64,000 nt of DNA from Bdellovibrionales bacterium (GCA_016716765.1 JADJVA010000020.1:930001-994000); one strand, 5' to 3'; counted from the stretch's first letter, positions 42,783-51,520 are shown. The notes: a model not told the origin generated them from the sequence alone. Numbers and translations: made by a program.

Positions 42783-43466
42783 TCACTTAAATAGGTCTTT
42801 TGCCGCACGTTTTGCTTCGGCTACCCAAGCCAGATAGGTTCCGCGGTCGATCGAGCGAGCGCCCAAAACCTTCATGTGAGGAGTGAGAGTTTGAATATCC
42901 ATCCACTGCATACCTTGTGCTTTTAATCTCTCAATAAGACTTAATAAACACACTTTTGATGCGTTATCCTGACAGTAAAACATACTTTCTGCACTGAATA
43001 CGCCTCCAACACAAACTCCATACAATCCACCAATCAGGCTTCCTTGATCCCAACATTCAACACTGTGAGCGAAACCCATCTTGTGAAATTCCAAGTAAGC
43101 ATTTACCATCTGAGGAGTAATCCAAGTTCCCGTCTGATCGGGACGATAACTATCGGCACAAGATTCAATGACTCCTAAAAAATCTTTATTTACCGTCACA
43201 TTCCAAGAACATCGTCGCAGATATTTGGCAAGCGACCTCGGTATGTGCAATTCATCGAAAACCAAAACTCCCCGCTGAGGTGGACAAAACCAAAGAATCG
43301 GGTCGCTCTCGGAGTGCGGCCACGGAAAAATACCGAAACTGTAAGCTTCAAAAAGAAGGTCAGGAGTTACTTCATCAGTCACGGCCACAACTCCCTCGGC
43401 CAGGGCGTGACGAGGATCTAAAAAAAATTCCCGACGCTCTTTATAGAGGTTCAATGCTTTAAGCAA
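42783..43466 (-). CDS. aat: Leucyl/phenylalanyl-tRNA-protein transferase
   Basis: 227 residues. The family core is seen in YSFGIFPWPHSESDPILWFCPPQRGVLVFDELHIPRSL, HSVECWDQGSLIGGLYGVCVGGVFSAESMFY and WMDIQTLTPHMKVLGARSIDR. It adds Leu or Phe to N-terminal Arg/Lys of proteins for ClpAP degradation (N-end rule). It overlaps the end of recQ by 16 bases and would be translated from the same message. Confidence 0.95.
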   Translation of the reverse strand: MLKALNLYKERREFFLDPRHALAEGVVAVTDEVTPDLLFEAYSFGIFPWPHSESDPILWFCPPQRGVLVFDELHIPRSLAKYLRRCSWNVTVNKDFLGVIESCADSYRPDQTGTWITPQMVNAYLEFHKMGFAHSVECWDQGSLIGGLYGVCVGGVFSAESMFYCQDNASKVCLLSLIERLKAQGMQWMDIQTLTPHMKVLGARSIDRGTYLAWVAEAKRAAKDLFK

Positions 43467-44905
43467 TTGTCACACCGGCCACAGGACGATGCCCCCTTCA
43501 GTCCAAAATGCCTATAAATGATTGCAAGCCTACATTGGTCGCTTTGACTAAACTGGACCATCGACAGCAAAGCTTTTTGCAAAGATCGCAACCGCTTTTC
43601 GTGGAGCACTGGATCCATGAGCTCGTCGGGCGGATCCCCAAGAATTTGGTAGGTTCTCAGATCACGGTTTTCCCACTCCAGCACACCCCACCTTTCAAGT
43701 AAATTCAGAGTCGTTTCAACTCGAAAGTCTCGACTGTTATAAAAGTTCATTTGTTGCCGAAGATATTCGGCTCCCTCTGCCACGACTTCGTTTCGCCTTA
43801 TTGACAATAAATTCAAAATACTCCGAATAAATCCAGGATCCGGAGTTGTCCATTTGATAAAATCAGATTGGATACTAACATCATCCTGATCAAACAAAAG
43901 ATGCACCCACGATGGCTGACCATCACGACCCGCACGCCCGATTTCCTGATAATAAGATTCCAAAGAGCCCGGAAGTTCGCTGTGAACAATAAGCCGAATA
44001 TCAGCCTTGTCCACCCCTAACCCAAAGGCTGGAGTCGCCAACATCAAGCCATCTTCAGAGCGGAGAAACATTTCCTGATTATTGCGTCTCACATCATCAG
44101 GCAATTGGCCATGATAACGAAAGAAAGAAAACCCCAGTCGCCGCAACTCCTGGGATGTTTTTTCAAGCGTGGAAACCAAAGAGAAATAAACGACCCCGGG
44201 ACCTCGTATTTGATGCCTGAGCCCGACAATATTTCTGATTTTCTCATCAAGTCCAACAACTCCGTGCACACTGATGTGAAGGTTGTCCCTTTCAATACCT
44301 GAGATAAACTCCTGGGCATCCTCCCCGAAACGAAGTTCACGACGAATATCATGGCGAATTTCGGGTGTTGCCGTTGCAGTCAATGCCGCTGTGGGAGGAG
44401 CTCCTAACTCCATCCTGATATCGCCTAGCCGCGAATAGTCTGGGCGAAAATCACTTCCCCACTGCGAAATACAATGGGCCTCATCCACAACCAACAGCGA
44501 TATCCTGTTTTTTTCCAAGGCCTGGCGAAACTCGAGTTTTCGAAATCGCTCTGGAGTTACGTAAAGGATCTTAAAACTCCCTTCTGCCAATTGACGGTAG
44601 GCTCGTTCTCTCTCCAATTTACCGAGCGAAGAATTAATATAGGCAGCAGCAATGCCGCGCTTCTTCAGCGCATCAACCTGATCTTTCATGAGAGCAATGA
44701 GAGGAGAAAAAACAAGCGTCAGCCCCGGAAGAATCTGACTTGGAAGTTGATAGCAAAGGGATTTACCAGCCCCGGTCGACATGACAACCAGAGCCGACCC
44801 GCCCGAAACTAAAAAATCCACCACTTCAGCCTGGCCTGGCCGGAATTCAGAATGTCCAAAAAGACGTTCCAGAACCTCAACGTGCGACTCAAGCTTCCTA
44901 TTCAT
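43451..44905 (-). CDS. recQ: ATP-dependent DNA helicase, RecQ family (short form)
   Basis: 484 residues. The N-terminal helicase core has the Q-motif FGHSEFRPGQAEVV, motif I STGAGKSLCYQLP, motif II VVDEAHCISQWGSDFRPDY and motif VI YYQEIGRAGRDG. The zinc-binding region is CRLAIIYRHFGLKGASSCGRCDNC at the very C-terminus. The winged-helix RQC and HRDC domains of the long E. coli form (609 residues) are absent, as in short RecQ/RecS-like helicases. It unwinds 3'->5' DNA in repair. A small gene overlaps its start in ATGA. Confidence 0.92.
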   Translation of the reverse strand: MNRKLESHVEVLERLFGHSEFRPGQAEVVDFLVSGGSALVVMSTGAGKSLCYQLPSQILPGLTLVFSPLIALMKDQVDALKKRGIAAAYINSSLGKLERERAYRQLAEGSFKILYVTPERFRKLEFRQALEKNRISLLVVDEAHCISQWGSDFRPDYSRLGDIRMELGAPPTAALTATATPEIRHDIRRELRFGEDAQEFISGIERDNLHISVHGVVGLDEKIRNIVGLRHQIRGPGVVYFSLVSTLEKTSQELRRLGFSFFRYHGQLPDDVRRNNQEMFLRSEDGLMLATPAFGLGVDKADIRLIVHSELPGSLESYYQEIGRAGRDGQPSWVHLLFDQDDVSIQSDFIKWTTPDPGFIRSILNLLSIRRNEVVAEGAEYLRQQMNFYNSRDFRVETTLNLLERWGVLEWENRDLRTYQILGDPPDELMDPVLHEKRLRSLQKALLSMVQFSQSDQCRLAIIYRHFGLKGASSCGRCDNCLKH

Positions 44906-45057
44906 GAAGCCTCATTCTCACACAAATAAAATAAATATTCTCTAATAATATCAAATACTTCAATCGACTCATTTTCCATTAACTCAATTTCGGTCACAAG
45001 AATAACATGCGAACATCCGACTCGGCTCCATCTTTGAGACGATGTTCCTTCGCGCAT
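44902..45057 (-). CDS. Small unknown protein, translationally coupled to recQ
   Basis: 51 codons plus stop, ending in an ATGA overlap with the recQ start. The product begins MREGTSSQRWSRVGCSHVILV and ends in an acidic helix-like stretch (IEVFDIIREYLFYL). No ribosome site is evident, and an overlapping 36-codon frame begins at the ATG at 45115, so the true start is uncertain or a frameshift joins the two. It is possibly a regulator or partner of the helicase, by position only. The remaining part of the region to fusA (45058-45307) must hold the fusA promoter. Confidence 0.4.
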   Translation of the reverse strand: MREGTSSQRWSRVGCSHVILVTEIELMENESIEVFDIIREYLFYLCENEAS

Positions 45058-45307
45058 ATATTACGGCATTTTATCATCTCTTTTTGCTCTTTGGTAAACT
45101 TCATGCTAACTATCTGCCCCGCTGGATTTTCTAATTAGCTGATCGAATTTGTTAACTAATTGACTTTCCGCGATATTGGCAAAACTTTCGATCAATTGAA
45201 AGGCGGCAGACGGACTCCCCCTCCATTTTGGTGGGTTGTTTTTTCTTCCGCTGATTTTTCTCATCTCAGGATCACAAGATGAGGACGTAAAAGAGAGGTT
45301 AGGTTTC

Positions 45308-47413
45308 ATGTCTAAATGGGATATTAATAAGGTTCGAAATATCGGGATTTCCGCCCACATTGATTCGGGCAAGACAACCCTAACTGAGCGCATACTCTTT
45401 TACACTGGACGGATACATGCCATTCATGACGTTCGTGGAAAAGATGGGGTTGGGGCAAAAATGGATTCCATGGAACTGGAAAGAGAACGTGGAATTACAA
45501 TCCAATCAGCTGCCACCAACGTTCATTGGAAAGACATTGAGATCAATATCATCGACACCCCCGGCCACGTGGATTTCACAATTGAAGTAGAACGGGCCCT
45601 CAGAGTTCTTGATGGAGCTGTGTTGGTTCTCTGTGGAGTTGCCGGTGTTCAATCTCAGTCACTGACTGTTGATCGTCAAATGCGTCGCTACAACGTTCCA
45701 CGCGTGGCCTTTATCAACAAACTTGATCGGGCCGGAGCTAATCCCTATCGTGTCACCGAGATGCTACGCGATAAATTGCGCCATAACGCCGTTATGATGC
45801 AAATCCCAATTGGCGCCGAAGACAAGTTTGAAGGAATCATCGACTTGGTCACAATGAAAGCCTATTACTTTCACGGCGATAATGGAGAAAATATCGAAGA
45901 AAAGGACATTCCTGCGGATTTCCTTGATCGAGCCAAACAATTTCGTAAGGAATTGATTGGAAAGGCAGCTGATTTTGATGATGTCGTGGGAGAGAAGTAC
46001 TTAATGGAAGAGGAGCCCACAAACGATGAAATCAAGACCGCAATCAGGAAAGGCTGCCTGAGTCTCGAACTCACTCCTGTTTTTATTGGATCGGCCTACA
46101 AAAATAAGGGTGTTCAGAAACTTCTTGATGGAGTCAGTGAGTACCTTCCCAATCCAGCCGAGGTCATCAATAAGGGTCTTGATCAGGCCAATAATGAGGC
46201 AGAGGTTATTCTGTCGTCGACAGGAGACAAGCCCCTTGTCGCTCTTGCCTTTAAACTTGAAGATGGACGATTTGGTCAGTTGACCTATATGAGACTCTAT
46301 CAAGGAACAATGAAAAGAGGGGACTTTATTACCAATATGGCCAACGGTAAGAAAGTCAAAATCCCGCGCCTCGTGCGGATGCATTCAGATGAAATGCAAG
46401 AAATCGAAGATGCTTCTGCGGGAGACATCGTGGCTCTGTTTGGTGTTGACTGCTCTTCGGGGGATACCTTCACCGATGGAACTGTTGAGATCACCATGAC
46501 CTCAATGTTTGTTCCTGATGCTGTGATTTCTCTGGCCATTTCACCGAAAGACAAAACTGCGGCGGCAAACTTTTCTAAAGCTCTCAGTAAGTTCCGCAAA
46601 GAAGATCCAACCTTCCGCGTTCACCGTGACGAGGAATCCAACGAAACGATCATCAGCGGAATGGGAGAACTCCATCTTGATGTCTACATTGAGAGGATGA
46701 AAAGAGAGTTCAAAGTCGAAACGATTGCGGGAGCCCCCCAAGTAGCCTATCGAGAAACAATTGGGATAGAAGCCGGTTATGATTATACCCATAAAAAGCA
46801 AACCGGTGGATCTGGTCAGTTTGCTAAAGTTATCGGGAAAATGCGTCCCATTCCTCCCGAGAACGGCATCAATTACAAATTCAACTGTAATGTTGTGGGC
46901 GGTCGCATTCCCAAAGAATTTATTCCAGCCGTTGACAAGGGCTTTCAGGAAGCCGTCAAAAAGGGAACACTCATTGGATTCCCCATCGTCAACATTGAGT
47001 TGGACTTGGATGATGGAGCCTACCATGACGTCGATTCAAGCGAAATGGCCTTCCGCATTTGCGCCATTCAGGCCTTTCGTCAAGGTTATGAGAAGGCCAA
47101 CCCAACTGCCCTCGAGCCTTTGATGAAACTCGAGGTTTCTGCACCAGAAGAATTTCAAGGCAGCGTGATGGGCCAGGTGAATCAACGAAGGGGAATGATC
47201 GGCGGGACCCGCACCGAAGAGGGGTTTGTTACCGTTGAGGCAGAAGTTCCCCTTTCAGAGATGTTTGGCTATTCGACTGACTTACGTTCGGCGACCCAAG
47301 GCAAAGGAGAATTTACAATGGAGTTCTCACGATATGCCGCTTGTCCCCGAAGTATTCAAGAAGAGCTCGTAAAGAAATATCATGAAAGATTGGCAGCTGA
47401 AGCAAAGAAATAG
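45308..47413 (+). CDS. fusA: Translation elongation factor G (spdEFG1/EFG1-like)
   Basis: 701 residues from the ATG at 45308 (AGAGAGG upstream); the frame is open further 5' but EF-G begins here. G1 is AHIDSGKTTLTERILFYTGRIH, with the switch region RGITIQSAAT, DTPGHVDF and NKLDRAGAN. Domain IV (GGSGQFAKVIGKMRPIP) and the C-terminal MFGYSTDLRSATQGKGEFTMEF are intact. The P-loop AHIDSGKT and RIHAIHDVRGKDGVGAKMD replace the AHIDAGKT and KIGEVHDG-x-A-x-MD of canonical EF-G, as in the mitochondrial EFG1/spdEFG1 type, which acts in translocation while a second EF-G does ribosome recycling. No str operon genes (rpsL, rpsG, tuf) surround it. Confidence 0.93.
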   Translation: MSKWDINKVRNIGISAHIDSGKTTLTERILFYTGRIHAIHDVRGKDGVGAKMDSMELERERGITIQSAATNVHWKDIEINIIDTPGHVDFTIEVERALRVLDGAVLVLCGVAGVQSQSLTVDRQMRRYNVPRVAFINKLDRAGANPYRVTEMLRDKLRHNAVMMQIPIGAEDKFEGIIDLVTMKAYYFHGDNGENIEEKDIPADFLDRAKQFRKELIGKAADFDDVVGEKYLMEEEPTNDEIKTAIRKGCLSLELTPVFIGSAYKNKGVQKLLDGVSEYLPNPAEVINKGLDQANNEAEVILSSTGDKPLVALAFKLEDGRFGQLTYMRLYQGTMKRGDFITNMANGKKVKIPRLVRMHSDEMQEIEDASAGDIVALFGVDCSSGDTFTDGTVEITMTSMFVPDAVISLAISPKDKTAAANFSKALSKFRKEDPTFRVHRDEESNETIISGMGELHLDVYIERMKREFKVETIAGAPQVAYRETIGIEAGYDYTHKKQTGGSGQFAKVIGKMRPIPPENGINYKFNCNVVGGRIPKEFIPAVDKGFQEAVKKGTLIGFPIVNIELDLDDGAYHDVDSSEMAFRICAIQAFRQGYEKANPTALEPLMKLEVSAPEEFQGSVMGQVNQRRGMIGGTRTEEGFVTVEAEVPLSEMFGYSTDLRSATQGKGEFTMEFSRYAACPRSIQEELVKKYHERLAAEAKK

Positions 47414-47444
47414 CCAGACCTAGTTACGTCTTAAAGAGGGAACC

Positions 47445-47999
47445 ATGATCCTCAGCGATAAAACGATCGGTGAGATGTTGAGCCGCGGAGAGCTCGGCAT
47501 TGAGCCTTTGACGAGCCAATCGATTCAACCTGCATCTGTTGACTGCCGCCTCGGCAGTCATTTCTTGATGCTTGAAGATCGAGGTATGTCTGTTCTGGAG
47601 CTCAGTTCTGAAATCAAATATCGGGAATTCAATGGCGAGGCTATTGTGATGCCTCCTCAATCTTTTTTGCTTGCAACCACCATGGAGTACGTACGATTGC
47701 CCAACAACCTCACAGCTTTTGTGGAGGGGCGCAGCTCCATTGGAAGAATGGGGCTCTTCATTCAAAATGCAGGATGGGTAGATCCTGGCTTTGAAGGACA
47801 AATTACTCTTGAACTTTTTAATGCCAACTCACTTCCCATTCGTCTAGAAGCTGGGCGAAGAATTTGCCAACTGGTTTTTTGCAAGATGGACCAAATGGCT
47901 TTAAATCCTTATCGTGGTAAATACCAAGGCCAAATGTTAACCACAGGCAGCCGGGTCTTCCTTGATTCCGAGGCGAGTCAGATTCCTGACCCGTCTTAA
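47445..47999 (+). CDS. dcd: dCTP deaminase
   Basis: 184 residues behind AGAGGG, starting MILSDKTIGEMLSRGELGI. The active-site segment FVEGRSSIGRMGLFIQNAGWVDPGFEGQITLELFN has the substrate Ser/Arg loop and the catalytic Glu. PASVDCRLG and the C-terminal CQLVFCKMDQ also match. It converts dCTP to dUTP (or dUMP if bifunctional) for thymidylate synthesis. It lies 31 bases after fusA. After it comes about 230 bases with no feature I can identify. Confidence 0.93.
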   Translation: MILSDKTIGEMLSRGELGIEPLTSQSIQPASVDCRLGSHFLMLEDRGMSVLELSSEIKYREFNGEAIVMPPQSFLLATTMEYVRLPNNLTAFVEGRSSIGRMGLFIQNAGWVDPGFEGQITLELFNANSLPIRLEAGRRICQLVFCKMDQMALNPYRGKYQGQMLTTGSRVFLDSEASQIPDPS

Positions 48000-48227
48000 C
48001 TCTTGGGCATAATCCAAATAATCTATTTATTTTAAGTATTTCGATATAATCCCAGATCTGTTCATTGAGTTTGTTGTGCTTTTTAAAGGAATCTGGCAAG
48101 ATTCGATATCTGTGGTCGGAACGGTGTTGTTCCTAAAATAAGGATGATTTTTTCTCTCAATGGATAATGGTCAGTCTAGGAAAATTTTTGCTCAAATATT
48201 TGTGGGAGTTTCTGAGGCCCTAAAAGG

Positions 48228-49271
48228 ATGAGCCTCTTAGTCATTTACATATTTTTCTCCGTGTCGATTTCCTTTGCCTGTTCTCTCATGGAATCGGTTA
48301 TTTTATCGGTCTCTCCTGCTTATATGATGATTGCGGCAAAGAAGGGCCGTCGCAGTGGCCAAATTCTCCAGGAACTAAAGTCTCAAATCGACCGACCATT
48401 AGCGGCCATTCTCACTGCCAACACCGTTGCAAATACTGTTGGTGCGGCCGCAGTGGGGGTCGAGATCCATAGTCTTTATGGGAATGAGTTCGTCGCCGTG
48501 GGCTCAGTAATCCTGACTTTGGTGATTCTTATTTTTTCGGAGATAATCCCAAAGACAATGGGCACTATGTACTGGAAAACCCTTGCGCCCATGTGTAGTT
48601 ATACCATTCGAGCCCTGATCATTGTCACCTATCCTTTTGTGCTCTTGTCTGAAGGCCTTCGGGGATTGCTTGGGAGAAGGCCCGCCCATCGCATGACCCG
48701 AGAGGAAATGATCATGACGGCAGAAATGGGAGCCAATGAAGGAACTTTGCATCCCAAAGAAAGCCACGTGATTCGCAACCTTCTCATGCTCGATAAGGTA
48801 AAAGTTTCCGACATTATGACCCCTCGATCAGTTATCTTCGCATTTGAGGAAGGAAAGACGGTGGGGGAAGTTATGTCAGAACACCTCCCTCTGCGGTTTT
48901 CCCGAATTCCGATTTACAACGAAAACCTAGATAACATCATCGGAATGACTCATCGTTACAAGCTCATGGAAGCAGCTTCCCATGATCATGACAGCGTAAC
49001 TATTGAAAAACTCATGAGTCCCATCCACACGATTCCAGAGGGTGTCTCCGTTGCGGCAGCACTTGATCAATTCATCAAGCGCCGTGAGCACATCTTTCTG
49101 GTCGTGGATGACTACGGAACAACGAGCGGACTGGTGAGTCTCGAGGATGCGGTCGAGACTCTTCTTGGGGTCGAAATCGTCGATGAATTGGACTCTGTTA
49201 CCGACATGAGACAATATGCCAGAGAGCTTTGGCGTGACCGCAAGCAACAGAAGGCATGGCCAGTAAAGTGA
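48228..49271 (+). CDS. CNNM/CorC-like membrane protein (DUF21 and CBS domains)
   Basis: 347 residues. The N-terminal DUF21 membrane domain has three to four helices; the conserved LTANTVANTVGAAAVG and IIFSEIIPKTMG-like stretch (ILIFSEIIPKTMGTMYW) are the family hallmarks. Two CBS domains follow (VKVSDIMTPRSVIFAFEE and IEKLMSPIHTIPEGVSVAAAL) with SGLVSLEDAVETLLG near the end. The C-terminal CorC/HlyC domain is short or absent. Homologues are implicated in Mg2+/Co2+ homeostasis. It overlaps cutA by 16 bases. Confidence 0.9.
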   Translation: MSLLVIYIFFSVSISFACSLMESVILSVSPAYMMIAAKKGRRSGQILQELKSQIDRPLAAILTANTVANTVGAAAVGVEIHSLYGNEFVAVGSVILTLVILIFSEIIPKTMGTMYWKTLAPMCSYTIRALIIVTYPFVLLSEGLRGLLGRRPAHRMTREEMIMTAEMGANEGTLHPKESHVIRNLLMLDKVKVSDIMTPRSVIFAFEEGKTVGEVMSEHLPLRFSRIPIYNENLDNIIGMTHRYKLMEAASHDHDSVTIEKLMSPIHTIPEGVSVAAALDQFIKRREHIFLVVDDYGTTSGLVSLEDAVETLLGVEIVDELDSVTDMRQYARELWRDRKQQKAWPVK

Positions 49272-49591
49272 GCCAAACCAGATTGATCTTCGTTTATGTC
49301 ACCACTCCAAGCGAGCAAATCGCCCTGGAGATTGCGAAAGCAGCTATCAATGAAAAACTCGGTGCCTGCGCCAATATTCTTCCGGAGATGAAATCCGTCT
49401 ATGAATGGCAGGGGAATTTATGCGAAGAATCTGAAACTCTGCTGATCATTAAGACGGAAGCTTCACGCTATCAGGATCTTGAAAAGAAGGTTTTGGAACT
49501 TCATCCCCATGAGTGTCCTTGCATCGTTGCTCTCCCCATACAGGATGGGCACTCCAAATTCCTTTCTTGGATTGAAAAACAGACTTCCTAA
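49256..49591 (+). CDS. cutA: CutA divalent cation tolerance protein
   Basis: 111 residues, the normal length. Motifs VYVTTPSEQIALEIAKAAINEKLGACANILPEMKSVYEWQG and ETLLIIKTEASRYQDLEKKVLELHPHECPCIVALPI are characteristic. CutA trimers bind divalent metals such as copper. It overlaps the CNNM-like gene, so both may serve metal balance. Confidence 0.95.
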   Translation: MASKVSQTRLIFVYVTTPSEQIALEIAKAAINEKLGACANILPEMKSVYEWQGNLCEESETLLIIKTEASRYQDLEKKVLELHPHECPCIVALPIQDGHSKFLSWIEKQTS

Positions 49592-49653
49592 ACCAACCCC
49601 ATTGCTGATAATCAGTCACTCACTCACTTTTCATTCATTCTCAAGGAGGTCTC

Positions 49654-50199
49654 ATGACTCAAATTCCCAAAATGGAACTTGCCGCAGAAATCTACAGAGT
49701 AGCTTACCTCACCGGCAACTTTAAATTGCGATCTGGACAGCTTTCAAAAGAGTATTTTGATAAGTATCGCTTTGAATCTCAACCGCGCCTGCTCAAGGCA
49801 ATTGCCAGCCACCTTGTCCCTATGATCCCACCCGAGACCGAAGTGCTGGCTGGTTTAGAGATGGGTGGTATACCTATTGCCACAGCCCTCTCCCTCGAAA
49901 CGGGCTTGCCCATCGTTTTCGTCCGAAAGGAAGCCAAAGATTATGGGACCTGTCTCTTTGCCGAAGGCTCCGAGATTAAGGGAAAACATGTTTGTGTCGT
50001 AGAGGACGTTGTTACAACAGGTGGACAGATCGTTCTCTCAACTAAGGATTTGCGAGGTTCCGGAGCAATTATTCACCATGTTATCTGTGTCATTCACCGT
50101 GGAACAGGCCAGCAGCCAGAATCCCTAACGGAATCAGGGCTCATCCTCTCTGCGCTCTTTACGATGAGTGAACTCAAAAATTCCGTAAATATTACTTAA
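49654..50199 (+). CDS. pyrE: Orotate phosphoribosyltransferase
   Basis: 181 residues behind a perfect AAGGAGGTCTC site. The PRPP-binding loop VCVVEDVVTTGGQ, VRKEAKDYGT and LAGLEMGGIPIATAL identify it. It makes OMP from orotate and PRPP in pyrimidine synthesis. It is slightly shorter than many PyrE proteins (190-215). It is monocistronic or the end of the cutA transcript. Confidence 0.93.
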   Translation: MTQIPKMELAAEIYRVAYLTGNFKLRSGQLSKEYFDKYRFESQPRLLKAIASHLVPMIPPETEVLAGLEMGGIPIATALSLETGLPIVFVRKEAKDYGTCLFAEGSEIKGKHVCVVEDVVTTGGQIVLSTKDLRGSGAIIHHVICVIHRGTGQQPESLTESGLILSALFTMSELKNSVNIT

Positions 50200-50214
50200 T
50201 CCCTCTTCAAATTC

Positions 50215-50243
50215 TTGGCACTTGACGCTATTGAAGCTATAAC
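50215..50243 (+). promoter_or_regulatory. Likely sigma-70 promoter of tRNA-Arg(TCG)
   Basis: TTGGCA at 50215-50220 and TATAAC at 50238-50243 with a 17-base spacer. The mature tRNA begins 21 bases after the -10 box, which leaves a short leader to be trimmed. Confidence 0.55.
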
Positions 50244-50263
50244 CAAGAAGATTTTTAGTCCAC

Positions 50264-50340
50264 GCACCCTTAGCTCAATTGGATAGAGTATGTGACTTCG
50301 GATCACAGGGTTCCAGGTTCGAGTCCTGGAGGGTGCGCCA
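50264..50340 (+). tRNA. tRNA-Arg, anticodon TCG
   Basis: A full cloverleaf: acceptor GCACCCT/AGGGTGC, D-stem GCTC/GAGT, anticodon stem TGTGA/TCACA with loop CTTCGGA (anticodon TCG, reading CGA codons), T-stem CCAGG/CCTGG with loop TTCGAGT, discriminator G and encoded CCA. Confidence 0.97.
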
Positions 50341-50438
50341 ATTCTCATTTTGAAATTTTTGTAAAATCCATTAAATTTAAAGACTTAGGCCAATATAGTC
50401 TGGGTCATTGCTGAAAACTTGTTTTTCCAAGGTTTTTC

Positions 50439-50638
50439 ATGGATAATAAAGATATGGAAAAACAGGCAACTCTTTCTACAAGTATTGATTCTGATCTTAA
50501 AAAAGCTTTGGCTGCATTTTGTAAAAGCGAGGGCTTAAAATTCAAAGTGTTGTTGAGAATGCTATTCGTGAGCAACTCGAAGATGAAATTGATCTTGCTA
50601 GCTATGACGAACGAAAGAACGAAGAAGAAATTCTCTGA
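50439..50638 (+). pseudogene. Frameshifted RHH-type antitoxin
   Basis: The frame begins MDNKDMEKQATLSTSIDSDLKKALAAFCKSEGLK, a ribbon-helix-helix antitoxin start. At the A4 tract at 50537-50540 it leaves the expected frame. One more A would continue it as IQSVVENAIREQLEDEID and then an acidic tail, stopping at TGA 50636-50638. This is the normal end of such an antitoxin, just upstream of the toxin. As it stands the zero frame instead runs on without a stop into the toxin frame, giving a fused 165-codon reading. It may be a real mutation, a sequencing error in the A tract, or a slippage-controlled gene. Confidence 0.7.
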
Positions 50639-50663
50639 CTGCGGTACTGAAGAAGCTCAAAAA

Positions 50664-50936
50664 ATGAGTTCTAAGGTTTACGAAGTCGTTTTTAAAAAGA
50701 GTGCAGCTAAAGAACTCCAGGGGTTGCCGCAAAAAATCCAGCGGAAGATAATAGATGCAATTCAGCTTATTTCATTAAATCCATACACAGAACTACTTCA
50801 AATAAAAAAGATGAAGGGTGCTGAATCCCTCTATCGAATTCGTATTCAAGATTATCGTGTCATCTACTTGATTGAAAACAAAATGATTAAAGTCACGATT
50901 ATCAAAATCGGTCATCGCAAAGAGGTTTATGAGTAG
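50664..50936 (+). CDS. RelE/ParE-superfamily toxin
   Basis: 90 residues. VYEVVFKKSAAKELQGLPQKIQRKIIDAIQLISLNPY is the RelE-type first helix pair, and GAESLYRIRIQDYRVIYLIENKMIKVTIIKIGHRKEVYE is the conserved R-x-R-x-x-D-Y-R-V-x-Y strand with the final HR-x-x-Y. These toxins are ribosome-dependent mRNA nucleases. The catalytic-type Arg and Tyr are intact, so the toxin looks functional although its antitoxin is frameshifted. It lies close behind a tRNA-Arg gene, a common landing place for mobile DNA. Confidence 0.85.
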   Translation: MSSKVYEVVFKKSAAKELQGLPQKIQRKIIDAIQLISLNPYTELLQIKKMKGAESLYRIRIQDYRVIYLIENKMIKVTIIKIGHRKEVYE

Positions 50937-51280
50937 ACGACGCGTGTAGATCAAATTTCAAGAAAAAACAATAGTATCTGCCGCCCTTGTCGCGGATAAT
51001 TTTTAGCTGAGAATGTCAAGATATATGTTTAGAAGAAACCCTCATTTCGCTGGAATTCTGTTCGAATCATCGGAAAGTATTCAAACGAGTTTTATGAATT
51101 TTGATCTCGATGTCGTTTTTCTTACGAAAACAAACTCCATTAGTAAGACCTTCTAAACCCTTATATAAGTCGGCCAGTCAGGAGAAATGGGTGCGATATT
51201 TAGAAACCTGCACACGCAGTTCTAAACGACTCAAGCTGGCCGCACCAATTTGTCAATTTGCAGTCCAAAAACGTTGGGTT
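50937..51280. other. Spacer between toxin and TIGR02147-like remnant, no supported gene
   Basis: About 340 AT-rich bases. A plus-strand frame of 83 codons (51101-51352) has no ribosome site and runs antisense into the remnant at 51281-51520, so I do not call it. No promoter, repeat or RNA is evident. Confidence 0.4.
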
Positions 51281-51520
51281 TTAGACAACTTCAAAGAAAT
51301 CTATTCCAAACGCCACAAGAGATTCCTCAGGAGACTTTTTAATTTTCTGTGAGACCTCCTCTATAAATTCTGAAATACGTCTCTGCAGTGATTTGATATC
51401 ATCTTCGCTCAAAGTTACAACCATTGAAAGGTGCACATCAGTATTACGTGCAAGACGCATATTCTGCAGCGTTTGAAGCCGCCAGTTTTTATGAATCCAA
51501 GAGAACGCGTCTAATAGACG
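51281..51520 (-). pseudogene. C-terminal remnant of a TIGR02147-like regulator
   Basis: On the minus strand an open frame ends at 51281 and reads LDAFSWIHKNWRLQTLQNM, then ARNTDVHLSMVVTLSEDD and a helix, then SPEESLVAFGIDFFEVV. The order (aromatic helix, D-V-x-x-x-x-V-x-L-S-E-x-D, amphipathic helix, x-x-F-F-x-V end) is that of the C-terminus of TIGR02147 family proteins. It matches the end of the broken gene at 54533-55326 (SPSETLAVMCVDWFEL). The N-terminal two thirds are missing; the frame runs back a few codons into the outer-membrane gene. The first Met in frame is at 51460. Confidence 0.6.

Noticed and set aside
45106..45264. 52-codon minus-strand frame upstream of fusA
   Set aside because: It covers the region that must contain the fusA promoter and has no ribosome site; kept out as a gene although the composition is not clearly non-coding.
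50264..50340. tRNA-Arg as an integration site for a mobile element carrying the toxin and following genes
   Set aside because: No integrase gene and no second copy of the tRNA 3' end was found downstream, so there is no direct evidence for an integrated element.
50534..50545. Programmed -1 ribosomal frameshift at CTTAAAA in the antitoxin
   Set aside because: The heptamer does not fit the X-XXY-YYZ pattern, because the P-site codon would mispair after slipping, and no stimulatory structure is evident. A lost A is simpler.
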